A DNA stretch of 64,000 nt from Micromonospora eburnea (GTDB lineage Bacteria > Actinomycetota > Actinomycetes > Mycobacteriales > Micromonosporaceae). Position numbers and translations under genes: made by a program. The stretch is taken from the NCBI RefSeq assembly GCF_900090225.1, contig NZ_FMHY01000002.1:1302001-1366000 (forward strand). Reading direction: 5' to 3'. This document shows positions 42,461 through 50,119 of the stretch, one piece after another; the first letter of the stretch is position 1, and each line of letters opens with the position of its first letter. The notes under the pieces are model-generated. The model searched no databases and was not told where the DNA came from. It saw only the letters and a program-made list of their open reading frames with translations.

Positions 42461-45400
42461 GTGCATCTCAAGAGCCTGACGGTGAAGGGCTTCAAGTCCT
42501 TCGCCTCCGCGACGACGCTCAAGCTGGAGCCGGGGATCACCTGCGTGGTCGGCCCGAACGGCTCCGGCAAGTCCAACGTCGTCGACGCCATCGCCTGGGT
42601 GCTCGGCGAGCAGGGGGCCAAGGCGCTACGCGGCGGCAAGATGGAGGACGTCATCTTCGCCGGCACCGCCGGGCGGGCGCCGCTGGGCCGGGCCGAGGTC
42701 ACCCTCACCATCGACAACACCGACGGCGCGCTGCCGATCGAGTACACCGAGGTCTCCATCACCCGCCGGATGTTCCGCTCCGGCGAGAGCGAGTACGAGA
42801 TCAACGGCGACTCCTGCCGGCTGCTGGACATCCAGGAGTTGCTGTCGGACTCCGGCATCGGCCGGGAGATGCACATCATCGTCGGCCAGGGCCGGCTCGA
42901 CGGCATGCTGCACGCCAAGCCGGAGGACCGGCGGGCGTTCATCGAGGAGGCGGCCGGCGTCCTCAAGCACCGCAAGCGCAAGGAGAAGGCGCTGCGGAAG
43001 CTCGACGCGATGCAGACCAACCTCAACCGGCTCACCGACCTCACCGCCGAGCTGCGCCGCCAGCTCAAGCCGCTGGGCCGGCAGGCCGAGGTGGCCCGCC
43101 GCGCCGCCGCCATCCAGGCCAACCTGCGCGACGCCCGGCTGCGGCTGCTCGCCGACGATCTGCACACCCTGCGGACCACGCTGGACAAGGAGATCGCCGA
43201 CGAGACCGCGCTGCGCGAGCGGCGGGAACAGATCGAGGCGGAACACACCGAGGTGCAGGCCCGCCTCGGCGAGCTGGAGGCCGCGCTCGCCGAGGACGCC
43301 CCGCTGCTCGCCGCCGCCCAGGACACCTGGTACAAGCTCTCCGCGCTCCAGGAGCGCTTCCGGTCCATCGAGCAGCTCGCCCGGGAACGGTTGCGCCACC
43401 TCAGCGCCACGCCCGACGACGAGCGCCCCGGCCGCGACCCCGACCAGCTGGAGGCCGAGTCGCGGCGGGTCCGCGAGCAGGAGGAGGAGCTGCGCGCGGC
43501 GCTCACCGAGGACCAGATCCGGCTGGCCGAGGCGGTCGAGCACCGGCAGGAGCTGGAGCGGCAGCTCGCCGCCGCCGAGCGGGAACTGGTCGCCGCCGCC
43601 AAGGCCATCGCCGACCGGCGGGAGGGGTTGGCCCGGCTGACCGGCCAGGTCAACTCGGCCCGGGCCCGGACCACCAGCGCCGGCGAGGAGATCGACCGGC
43701 TCGCCACCGCACACGCCGACGCGCTGGCCCGGGCCGAGAAGGCGCAGGCCGAGCTGGACGCGGTCGCCGAGCAGTCCACCGAGGCGGACCGGGACAACGC
43801 CGACCTGGACGCCCGGCACGCCGAGGCGGTCGCCGTCCACGAGCAGGCGCAGGCGGCCGTCCGTAGCCTCGCCGACGCCGAGCGCGCCGCCGAGAAGGAC
43901 GCGGCCACCTGGAAGGCCCGCGAGGAGGCGCTGGCCCTCGGCCTGCGCCGCAAGGACGGCGCCGGGGCGCTGCTGGCCCGCGCCGACCAGGTGCCCGGCC
44001 TGCTCGGCAGCCTCGCCGGGCTGCTCACCGTCGCGCCCGGCCACGAGGCGGCGCTCGCCGCCGCGCTCGGCGGGCTCGCCGACGCGGTCGCGGTCAGCGG
44101 CGTGGACGAGGCCGTCGAGGCGATGCGCCTGCTCAAGATCTCCGACGCCGGCCGGGCCGGCCTGCTGGTCGGCAGCCCCGCCGGCCCGGGCATGGACGGC
44201 CCGGCCGACGCGCTGCGCCCGAAGCTGCCCGACGGCGCCCGCTGGGCGCCCGACCTGGTGGAGTGCTCGGCCGAGATCCGGCCGGCGGTGTACCGGGCGC
44301 TGCGCGACGTGGCGCTGGTCGACGACCTCGCCGCCGCGGCCGAACTGGTCGCCGGCAACCCGGAGCTGCGCGCGGTCACGCCGGAGGGTGACATCGTCGG
44401 GGCGTACGCGGCGGCCGGCGGGTCGGCCAAGGCACCCAGCTTCATCGAGGTGCAGGCGGCCGTCGAGGAGGCCCGGGCCAACCGGTCCGCCGCCGAGCGG
44501 AGCAGCGCCGAACTGCGCGAGCAACTGGTCGAGGCGCGCGCCGAGGTGGCCGCGGCGAAGGAGGCCGTACAGCACGCCGCCGCCGCCAAGCGTGAGGCGG
44601 AGAGCCACCGTAACGCCGCCGCCCGCCGGCTGGCCGAACTGGGCGCGGCGGCCCGGTCGGCCAGGGCGGAGACCGACCGGCTCGGCGAGTCCCGGGCCCG
44701 CGCCGAGGCGGCCCGGGAACGTGACCTTCAGGCGCTCGCCGAGCTGGAGGAGCGGCTGCGGCTGGCCGAGGCCACCCCGGTCGACGCGGAACCGTCCACC
44801 GAGGAGCGCGACCAACTCGCCGCGATGGTGCCGCAGGCCCGGCAGAACGAGATGGAGGTCCGGCTCGCGGTGCGTACCGCCGAGGAGCGGGTCTCCTCGA
44901 TCGCCGGCCGGGCCGACTCCCTGGCCCGGCAGGCGAACGCCGAGCGGGCCGCGCGGGAACGCGCGGCGGCCCGCCGGGCGGCCCGCACCCGCGGCGCGGA
45001 GATCGCCCGGGCCGTGGTGGGCGGCGCCCGCGAGGCGCTGACCCGGCTCACCGTCTCCATCGCCCGCGCCGAGGAGCACCGCGACGCCGTGGCCCGCGAG
45101 CGCGCCGCCCGTGAGGCCGAGCTGTCCGAGGTACGCGGCGCGGCCAAGCGGCTCGGCGCCGAGCTGGACCGGCTGACCAGCCAGGTGCACCGGGACGAGG
45201 TGGCCCGTGCCGAGCAGCGACTGCGCATCGAGCAGTTGGAGGCCAAGGCCGCCGAGGACTTCGGCCTCGACGTGGCGACGTTGATCGCCGAGTACGGCCC
45301 GGACCAGCTCGTCCCGCCCACCGACGCGGACGTGGCGGCGGCCGAGAAGGAGAACAGCCCGGTGCCCGAGCCGGTCCGCTACGAGCGGCCGGTGCAGGAG

Positions 45401-46060
45401 AAGCGGGCCGCCAAGGCGGAACGGGAGCTGGCCCTGCTCGGCAAGGTCAACCCGCTCGCGCTGGAGGAGTTCGCCGCGCTGGAGGAGCGTTACAAGTTCC
45501 TCTCCGAGCAGCTGGAGGACCTGAAGGCCACCCGCCGGGACCTGCTCACCGTGGTCAAGGACGTCGACGACCGGATCCTGGAGGTCTTCGCCAGCGCGTT
45601 CGAGGACACGGCGCGGGAGTTCGAGCAGGTCTTCACCGTGCTCTTCCCCGGTGGCGAGGGCCGTCTGGTGCTCACCGACCCAGAGGACCTGCTCACCACC
45701 GGCGTGGAGGTGGAGGCCCGGCCGCCCGGCAAGAAGATCAAGCGGCTGTCGCTGCTCTCCGGTGGGGAGCGGTCGCTGACCGCGGTGGCCATGCTGGTGG
45801 CGATCTTCCGGGCCCGGCCCAGCCCGTTCTACATCATGGACGAGGTGGAGGCGGCCCTCGACGACGTGAACCTGGGCCGGCTGATCACACTCCTGGCGCA
45901 GTTGCGGGAGAAGAGCCAGCTCATCGTGATCACCCACCAGAAGCGGACCATGGAGATCGCCGACGCGCTGTACGGCGTGACCATGCGCAGCGGGGTCACC
46001 CAAGTGATCAGCCAACGGCTCAACCGGGCCGACGACGACGGGCAGGAGAAGAACGAGTGA
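42461..46060 (+). CDS. smc: Chromosome segregation protein SMC
   Basis: A 1199-residue SMC ATPase. Walker A VVGPNGSGKSNVVDAIAWVLGEQG is near residue 28. Long Ala/Glu/Arg-rich coiled coils flank the hinge (about 495-640, with RADQVPGLLGSLAGLLTV and GDIVGAYAAAGGS). The C-terminal ATPase half has LSLLSGGERSLTAVAMLVAIF and Walker B FYIMDEVEAALDDVNLGRL. GTG at 42461 matches the family N-terminus HLKSLTVKGFKSFA. It works with ScpAB (not in the window) in chromosome compaction and segregation. It overlaps the HAD gene by GTGA. Confidence 0.97.
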   Translation: MHLKSLTVKGFKSFASATTLKLEPGITCVVGPNGSGKSNVVDAIAWVLGEQGAKALRGGKMEDVIFAGTAGRAPLGRAEVTLTIDNTDGALPIEYTEVSITRRMFRSGESEYEINGDSCRLLDIQELLSDSGIGREMHIIVGQGRLDGMLHAKPEDRRAFIEEAAGVLKHRKRKEKALRKLDAMQTNLNRLTDLTAELRRQLKPLGRQAEVARRAAAIQANLRDARLRLLADDLHTLRTTLDKEIADETALRERREQIEAEHTEVQARLGELEAALAEDAPLLAAAQDTWYKLSALQERFRSIEQLARERLRHLSATPDDERPGRDPDQLEAESRRVREQEEELRAALTEDQIRLAEAVEHRQELERQLAAAERELVAAAKAIADRREGLARLTGQVNSARARTTSAGEEIDRLATAHADALARAEKAQAELDAVAEQSTEADRDNADLDARHAEAVAVHEQAQAAVRSLADAERAAEKDAATWKAREEALALGLRRKDGAGALLARADQVPGLLGSLAGLLTVAPGHEAALAAALGGLADAVAVSGVDEAVEAMRLLKISDAGRAGLLVGSPAGPGMDGPADALRPKLPDGARWAPDLVECSAEIRPAVYRALRDVALVDDLAAAAELVAGNPELRAVTPEGDIVGAYAAAGGSAKAPSFIEVQAAVEEARANRSAAERSSAELREQLVEARAEVAAAKEAVQHAAAAKREAESHRNAAARRLAELGAAARSARAETDRLGESRARAEAARERDLQALAELEERLRLAEATPVDAEPSTEERDQLAAMVPQARQNEMEVRLAVRTAEERVSSIAGRADSLARQANAERAARERAAARRAARTRGAEIARAVVGGAREALTRLTVSIARAEEHRDAVARERAAREAELSEVRGAAKRLGAELDRLTSQVHRDEVARAEQRLRIEQLEAKAAEDFGLDVATLIAEYGPDQLVPPTDADVAAAEKENSPVPEPVRYERPVQEKRAAKAERELALLGKVNPLALEEFAALEERYKFLSEQLEDLKATRRDLLTVVKDVDDRILEVFASAFEDTAREFEQVFTVLFPGGEGRLVLTDPEDLLTTGVEVEARPPGKKIKRLSLLSGGERSLTAVAMLVAIFRARPSPFYIMDEVEAALDDVNLGRLITLLAQLREKSQLIVITHQKRTMEIADALYGVTMRSGVTQVISQRLNRADDDGQEKNE

Positions 46061-46677
46061 GTCGGGAACGCGCGACCGCGCTGCTGGTGGACTTCGACGG
46101 CGTGCTGCGCCGCTGGGATCCGGCGGTGGCCGCCGCCGTCGAGCGGGAGTACGGGCTCACCGAGGGCGTACTGGGCGAGATAGCCATGTCGTGGGGTCTG
46201 CTCCAGCCGGTGCTCACCGGCCAGGTCAGCCACGCGCAGTGGATGAGCAGCGTGGCCGACGCACTCACCCCCTCGCTGGGCGACCCGGTCCGGGCCCGCG
46301 CGGCGGTGGAGGAGTGGCAGCGTTACCGGGGCGAGGTCGACCCGGACGTGCTCGCTTTCATCCGTGCGGTGCGGGCGGCCGGCGTACGGGTGGGGCTGGG
46401 CACCAACGCCACCGACCTGCTCGACGTCGACCTGGCGACGCTCGGTCTGACCGACGAGTTCGACGCGGTGGTGAACTCCTCGGCCGTCGGGGTGAACAAG
46501 CCGGCCAAGGAGTACTTCCAGGCAGCCTGCGCGGCGCTGGAGACCCCGCCGGCGCGGGTGCTCTTCGTCGACGACGAGGATCGGAATGTCTCCGGCGCCC
46601 GCGTGGCCGGCCTGTCGGCGCACCGCTGGACCGGCCCGGGGGACCTGCGCTACCTGCGCGCCGCGCTGGAATCCTGA
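46057..46677 (+). CDS. HAD-family hydrolase
   Basis: A 206-residue HAD phosphatase-like protein. Motif I LLVDFDGVLRRWDP supplies the nucleophile Asp and the second Asp/Gly pair. LGTNATDLLDVDLATLGLTDEFD holds motif II, VNSSAVGVNKPAKEYF the motif III Lys, and VLFVDDEDRNVSGARVAGLSAHRW motif IV. The small alpha-helical cap lies between motifs I and II. GTG at 46057 overlaps the smc stop, so it is translationally coupled. The substrate is unknown. Confidence 0.9.
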   Translation: MSRERATALLVDFDGVLRRWDPAVAAAVEREYGLTEGVLGEIAMSWGLLQPVLTGQVSHAQWMSSVADALTPSLGDPVRARAAVEEWQRYRGEVDPDVLAFIRAVRAAGVRVGLGTNATDLLDVDLATLGLTDEFDAVVNSSAVGVNKPAKEYFQAACAALETPPARVLFVDDEDRNVSGARVAGLSAHRWTGPGDLRYLRAALES

Positions 46678-46744
46678 ACCGCCTCGCCGAGGTGGCGGGC
46701 TCCGGTCCGCCTGGAACGCCGCCACCTCGCCGAGCCGGGGCAGG

Positions 46745-47266
46745 TCAGTCGCCGGTTACGCCGTCGATCCGTTCGCGGATCAGGTCGGCGTGGCCGTTGT
46801 GCCGGGCGTACTCCTCGATCATGTGCACGTACACCCAGCGCAGGTTGAAGGTGCGCTTCTTCGGGCCGACCTCGATGAAGGTCTCGTCCAGGGAACGGCC
46901 GGCTGCGGCGGCGCGGGCCAGCTCGACCTCGCGCTGGTACGTGGCGAAGTCGGCCTCGGCGTCGGCGTTGCTGACGTCGTGGTCGGCGTCCGGATTATCC
47001 GGGATGTAGTACGGGTAGTCGACCGACTGTCTGGCGAAGTTCTCCCGGAACCACCAGGCCTCCACCTCGGCCAGGTGCCGGACCAGGCCGAGCAGGGTCA
47101 GCGCCGAGGGCTCGACGCTCGCCGTGCGCAACTGCTCGGCGGTCAGCCCGGCACACTTGAGTAGCAGGGTGTCGCGGTGGTATTCGAGCCAGCCTTCCAG
47201 CATGGTGCGCTCGTCGCCGACGTAGGGCTCGTTCTTCCGGGTGATTTCCGGCGCTCTCCAGGTCAT
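46745..47266 (-). CDS. DinB/DUF664 family protein
   Basis: A 173-residue four-helix-bundle protein of the DinB-like (DUF664) type: MLEGWLEYHRDTLLLKCAGLTAEQLRTASVEPSALTLLGLVRHLAEVEAWWF, and the C-terminal RWVYVHMIEEYARHNGHADLIRERIDG. The three metal-binding His positions expected for the family (HL, HMIEEYARHNGH) are present. The family includes thiol-dependent transferases such as mycothiol S-transferase and many uncharacterised members. A repeat element lies directly upstream. Confidence 0.88.
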   Translation of the reverse strand: MTWRAPEITRKNEPYVGDERTMLEGWLEYHRDTLLLKCAGLTAEQLRTASVEPSALTLLGLVRHLAEVEAWWFRENFARQSVDYPYYIPDNPDADHDVSNADAEADFATYQREVELARAAAAGRSLDETFIEVGPKKRTFNLRWVYVHMIEEYARHNGHADLIRERIDGVTGD

Positions 47267-47277
47267 CCGGCGATGTT

Positions 47278-47325
47278 AGGAGGGGCCCCCTATACAACGC
47301 GAGGCGTTAACAGGGGGCCCCTCCT
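47278..47325. repeat. GGGGCCCCCTGTTAAC element, copy 2
   Basis: Perfect 14-bp inverted arms, AGGAGGGGCCCCCT (47278-47291) and AGGGGGCCCCTCCT (47312-47325). An inner AACGC/GCGTT pairing sits in the loop. Read on the minus strand it gives AAGGAGGGGCCCCCTGTTAA then CGCCTC, matching the copies at 10877 and 58353. It starts 6-8 bases past the universal stress protein stop and lies before DinB on the same strand. Confidence 0.85.
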
Positions 47326-47331
47326 TGCATT

Positions 47332-47823
47332 TCAGGGCACCACGACGACGGGCCAGCGGCCGGTGCGGACCAGGCGGGTGGCGACCGAGCCGACCAGACG
47401 GTGCCCGGCTTGCTCGGACGCCCCGACCACCACCAGGTCCGCGCGGAACTCGTCGGCCGCCGCACACAGCTCGGTGTACGCGTCGCCCCGCCGGCACAGG
47501 AACGTGACCGGCAGGCCCAGCTCCTCCGCGCCGCGCCGGCACTCGTCGCGCAACTCGGCGGCCAACTCGTCGTGGGTCTGCTGGACCGCCCCGGCCACCA
47601 CGCCCGACATCATCGCGGCGTACGGGGCCGGGGAGCTGACGAAGACCACCACCAGGCCGGAGCGCTGCCGGCGGGCCAGCCCGGCCGCGTACGAGGCGGC
47701 CCGCAGCGAGGTGCGGCTGCCGTCCACGCCGACCAGCACCACCCGAGGCCCGTCCGTGCCACGTTCGAACGGCAGCGGCCGGGACTCCGGGCCGTACTCC
47801 TCACGCTCGACCGGCGTGCTCAT
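47332..47823 (-). CDS. Universal stress protein (UspA family)
   Basis: A 163-residue single USP domain: VVLVGVDGSRTSLRAASYAAGLARRQRSGLVVVFV at the start and VVVGASEQAGHRLVGSVATRLVRTGRWPVVVV at the end, a variant of the G-2x-G-9x-G(S/T) ATP-binding motif. The ATG at 47823 and its GGGAGG binding site come from a mini-ORF cassette. USPs respond to stress or dormancy, often through ATP or cAMP binding. Confidence 0.9.
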   Translation of the reverse strand: MSTPVEREEYGPESRPLPFERGTDGPRVVLVGVDGSRTSLRAASYAAGLARRQRSGLVVVFVSSPAPYAAMMSGVVAGAVQQTHDELAAELRDECRRGAEELGLPVTFLCRRGDAYTELCAAADEFRADLVVVGASEQAGHRLVGSVATRLVRTGRWPVVVVP

Positions 47824-47903
47824 GCCGCCGCCTCCCTGCGGTCGGCGACGGCATGAGGCACCGACGCGCTGAGCTGGCCGATTCGCTCGCTCCGCTCGCT
47901 CAT
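47820..47903 (-). CDS. 27-residue mini-ORF in a repeated translational-coupling cassette, copy 2
   Basis: This is an 84-base relative of the 15882 cassette with no indels and 74 of 84 bases identical. The peptide begins MSERSERIGQLSASVPHAV and ends DRREAAA. Its ATG overlaps the stop of the shortened mini-ORF upstream (ATGA at 47900-47903), and its own stop overlaps the ATG of the universal stress protein (ATGA at 47820-47823). GGGAGGCGGCGGC before the latter acts as binding site. Confidence 0.7.
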   Translation of the reverse strand: MSERSERIGQLSASVPHAVADRREAAA

Positions 47904-47950
47904 GCCGCCGCCTCCCTGCGGTCGGGGACCTGGCCGATTCGCTCGCTCAT
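47900..47950 (-). CDS. Shortened 16-residue mini-ORF of the same cassette, copy 3
   Basis: It encodes MSERIGQVPDRREAAA. Relative to the 84-base unit it lacks 33 bases in total (a multiple of three), keeping the frame, the GGGAGGCGGCGGC ribosome binding site and the terminal ATGA overlap. Its ATG begins 3 bases after the MFS stop. Confidence 0.6.
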   Translation of the reverse strand: MSERIGQVPDRREAAA

Positions 47951-47953
47951 GGG

Positions 47954-49564
47954 TCACTCCTGGCCGCCGGTGCGTACCACCGGGGCGTTGTTCCCGGCCG
48001 CGACGGTCGCCTCCCGCCCGGCCTCGGTGGAGGTCGTGTGCTGGCGCAGCGGCACCTCCTTGATGAGGGCGACCGCGATCAGGGCGATCAGCCCGAACGG
48101 GGCGGCGGCCAGGAAGATGTCCCCGGCGCCGTGCCCGTACGCGGACTCGACCACCGCGCGGATCGGGGCGGGCAGGGTGTGTACGTCGGGCAGGGTGCCG
48201 CCGCTGCCGGAGCCGGAGGCCCGCATGCCGAGCCCGGCCAGCCCGTCGGCCAGGTAGTCCTTGACCTTGTGGGCGAGCACCGCGCCGAGGGCGCTCACGC
48301 CGATCGCGCCGCCGAGGCTGCGGAAGAACGCGACCGTCGAGCTGGCCACGCCGAGCTCGTGCGTGCCGACGGTGTTCTGCACGGCGAGGACCAGGTTCTG
48401 CATGGTCATGCCCAGCCCGAGACCGATCAGCGCCATGAAGATGGCGAGCCGCCAGTACGGTGTGTCCGCGCGCACCGTGCCCATCAGGACGAAGCCGACC
48501 GTGAGCAGGGCCGAGCCGGCGACCAGGTAACGCTTCCAGCGGCCGGTGTTGGTGATGATCCGGCCGACCACGGTGGAGGCGACCAGCAGGCCGCCGATCA
48601 TCGGCAGGGTCATCAGGCCGGACATGGTCGGGCTCTCGCCGCGGCTGATCTGGAAGTACTGGCCGAGGAAGACCGAGGCGCCGAACATGCCCACGCCGAC
48701 CGCGACGCTGGCGACCACGGCGAGGGTGATGGTGCGGTTGCGGAACAGGCGCGGCGGGATCATCGGCTCGTCGGCCCGCTGCTCCACCCGGATGGCGAGC
48801 GCGCCGAGCAGCATCGCACCGGCCACCATGACCGCGCTCTGCCAGGAGATCCACTCGTACCGGTCGCCGGCCAGGGTGACCCAGATCAGCAGCAGCGACA
48901 CGGCTGCGGTGATCAGCGTCGCGCCCCACCAGTCGATCTTCGCCGGGCGCTTCACGACCGGCAGGTGCAGGGTCTTCTGAAGCACGATCAGGGCGAGGAC
49001 CGCGAACGGCACGCCGACGTAGAAGCACCAGCGCCAGCCGAGCCAGGCGGTGTCGACGATCACGCCACCGATCAGCGGGCCGCCGATGGTGCCGACGGCC
49101 ATCACCGCGCCGAGGTAGCCGCTGTACCGGCCACGCTCACGCGGGGCGATCATCGTGGCCATGATCACCTGGGCGAGGGCGGTCAGGCCGCCCGCGCCGA
49201 CGCCCTGGAGCACTCGGCAGGCGATCAGTTCGCCGGTGGACTGGGACTGACCGGCCAGCACCGAGCCCAGCACGAAGATCCCGAGGGCGAGCTGGACCAG
49301 GAGCTTTTTGCTGATCAGGTCGGCGAGCTTGCCCCAGATCGGAGTGGTCGCGGTGGTCGCCAGCAGCGTCGAGGTGACCACCCAGGTGTACGCGGACTGG
49401 CCGCCGTGCAACTCGGTGATGATCCGCGGCAGCGCGTTGGAGACGACCGTGGAGGAGAGGATCGCGACGAACATGCCCAGCAGCAGGCCGGAGAGCGCCT
49501 CCAGGATCTGCCGGTGGGTCATGCCGACGGCGGTCGCCCGGGTGGGCGCTGTCGCCTGCGTCAT
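47954..49564 (-). CDS. MFS multidrug exporter, DHA2 (14-helix) family
   Basis: A 536-residue transporter with about 14 transmembrane helices. DHA2 motifs are visible: LSSTVVSNALPRIITEL in helix 1, GKLADLISKK (motif A), ACRVLQGVGAGGLTALAQVIMA (motif B) and GTIGGPLIGGVIVD (motif C, antiporter signature). ATG at 49564 has GGAGG 9 bases upstream. It is downstream of a MarR regulator on the same strand, with a palindromic candidate operator in between, typical of drug-responsive efflux units. Confidence 0.93.
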   Translation of the reverse strand: MTQATAPTRATAVGMTHRQILEALSGLLLGMFVAILSSTVVSNALPRIITELHGGQSAYTWVVTSTLLATTATTPIWGKLADLISKKLLVQLALGIFVLGSVLAGQSQSTGELIACRVLQGVGAGGLTALAQVIMATMIAPRERGRYSGYLGAVMAVGTIGGPLIGGVIVDTAWLGWRWCFYVGVPFAVLALIVLQKTLHLPVVKRPAKIDWWGATLITAAVSLLLIWVTLAGDRYEWISWQSAVMVAGAMLLGALAIRVEQRADEPMIPPRLFRNRTITLAVVASVAVGVGMFGASVFLGQYFQISRGESPTMSGLMTLPMIGGLLVASTVVGRIITNTGRWKRYLVAGSALLTVGFVLMGTVRADTPYWRLAIFMALIGLGLGMTMQNLVLAVQNTVGTHELGVASSTVAFFRSLGGAIGVSALGAVLAHKVKDYLADGLAGLGMRASGSGSGGTLPDVHTLPAPIRAVVESAYGHGAGDIFLAAAPFGLIALIAVALIKEVPLRQHTTSTEAGREATVAAGNNAPVVRTGGQE

Positions 49565-49612
49565 CGTGGGATGCCTCCGGAGGGAGAGTGGGGGGATCGA
49601 GGGTTCGGCTTG

Positions 49613-49627
49613 GTTGCCTCAAGCAAC
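49613..49627. promoter_or_regulatory. Candidate MarR operator upstream of the MFS gene
   Basis: GTTGCCTCAAGCAAC has 5-base inverted arms and a CTCAA spacer. It lies about 50 bases before the MFS ATG, within the 104-base gap after marR. Size and position fit a MarR site; this is inference. Confidence 0.45.
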
Positions 49628-49668
49628 AACTTGGGATGGCGCCGGCCTTATTCCCGCCCTCTCGGGCC

Positions 49669-50106
49669 TCAGAAGGTCTCGTTGAACCGGTGCAGCAGTC
49701 GGGCGAAGTTCTCGACGTCCCGTTCCGGCCAGTTCCGCAGCGTACGGCGGATCTGTTCGAATCGGGCCGCCCGTGCCGCGTCGAACCGGCGGCTGCCCTC
49801 CTCGGTGAGGCTGAGCTGCGCCGCCCGTCGATCGCTCGGGTCCGGGTCGCGGCGGACCAGCCCCAGCCCTTCGAGCCCGGCGATCTGCCGGCTGAGCGTG
49901 CCCTTGCCGATGCCCAGCCGGGCGGCCAGGTCGGTCAGCCGGATCGAGCCCGACCGGCGCAGCCAGAGCAGCAGACCGTACGTGTTCGGCTCCAGGTTGG
50001 GGTGCACCTCCCGGGCGACCTCCCAGGACAGCGCCCGCCCGCGGCGCAGCAGCGCGGTCAGCTCGTCCTCCACCGCGCGCAGGGTCTCCGGAAGGTGATC
50101 GTCCAC
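49669..50106 (-). CDS. MarR-family transcriptional regulator
   Basis: A 145-residue MarR-type winged-helix dimer: SGSIRLTDLAARLGIGKGTLSRQIAGLEGLGLVRRDPDPSDRRAAQLSLTEEG carries the recognition helix and wing. It lies 13 bases after the PhoD-like gene and just before the MFS exporter, all on the minus strand. By analogy it represses the exporter until a ligand binds. GTG at 50106 is the only reasonable start. Confidence 0.93.
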   Translation of the reverse strand: MDDHLPETLRAVEDELTALLRRGRALSWEVAREVHPNLEPNTYGLLLWLRRSGSIRLTDLAARLGIGKGTLSRQIAGLEGLGLVRRDPDPSDRRAAQLSLTEEGSRRFDAARAARFEQIRRTLRNWPERDVENFARLLHRFNETF

Positions 50107-50119
50107 GGGCTGAGCGTAC

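Noticed and set aside
42626..46015. A 1129-codon open frame on the minus strand inside smc
   Set aside because: High-GC antisense openness over a coiled-coil gene. The translated product is Leu/Gly/Arg/His-rich without any fold motifs, while the sense frame is clearly SMC.
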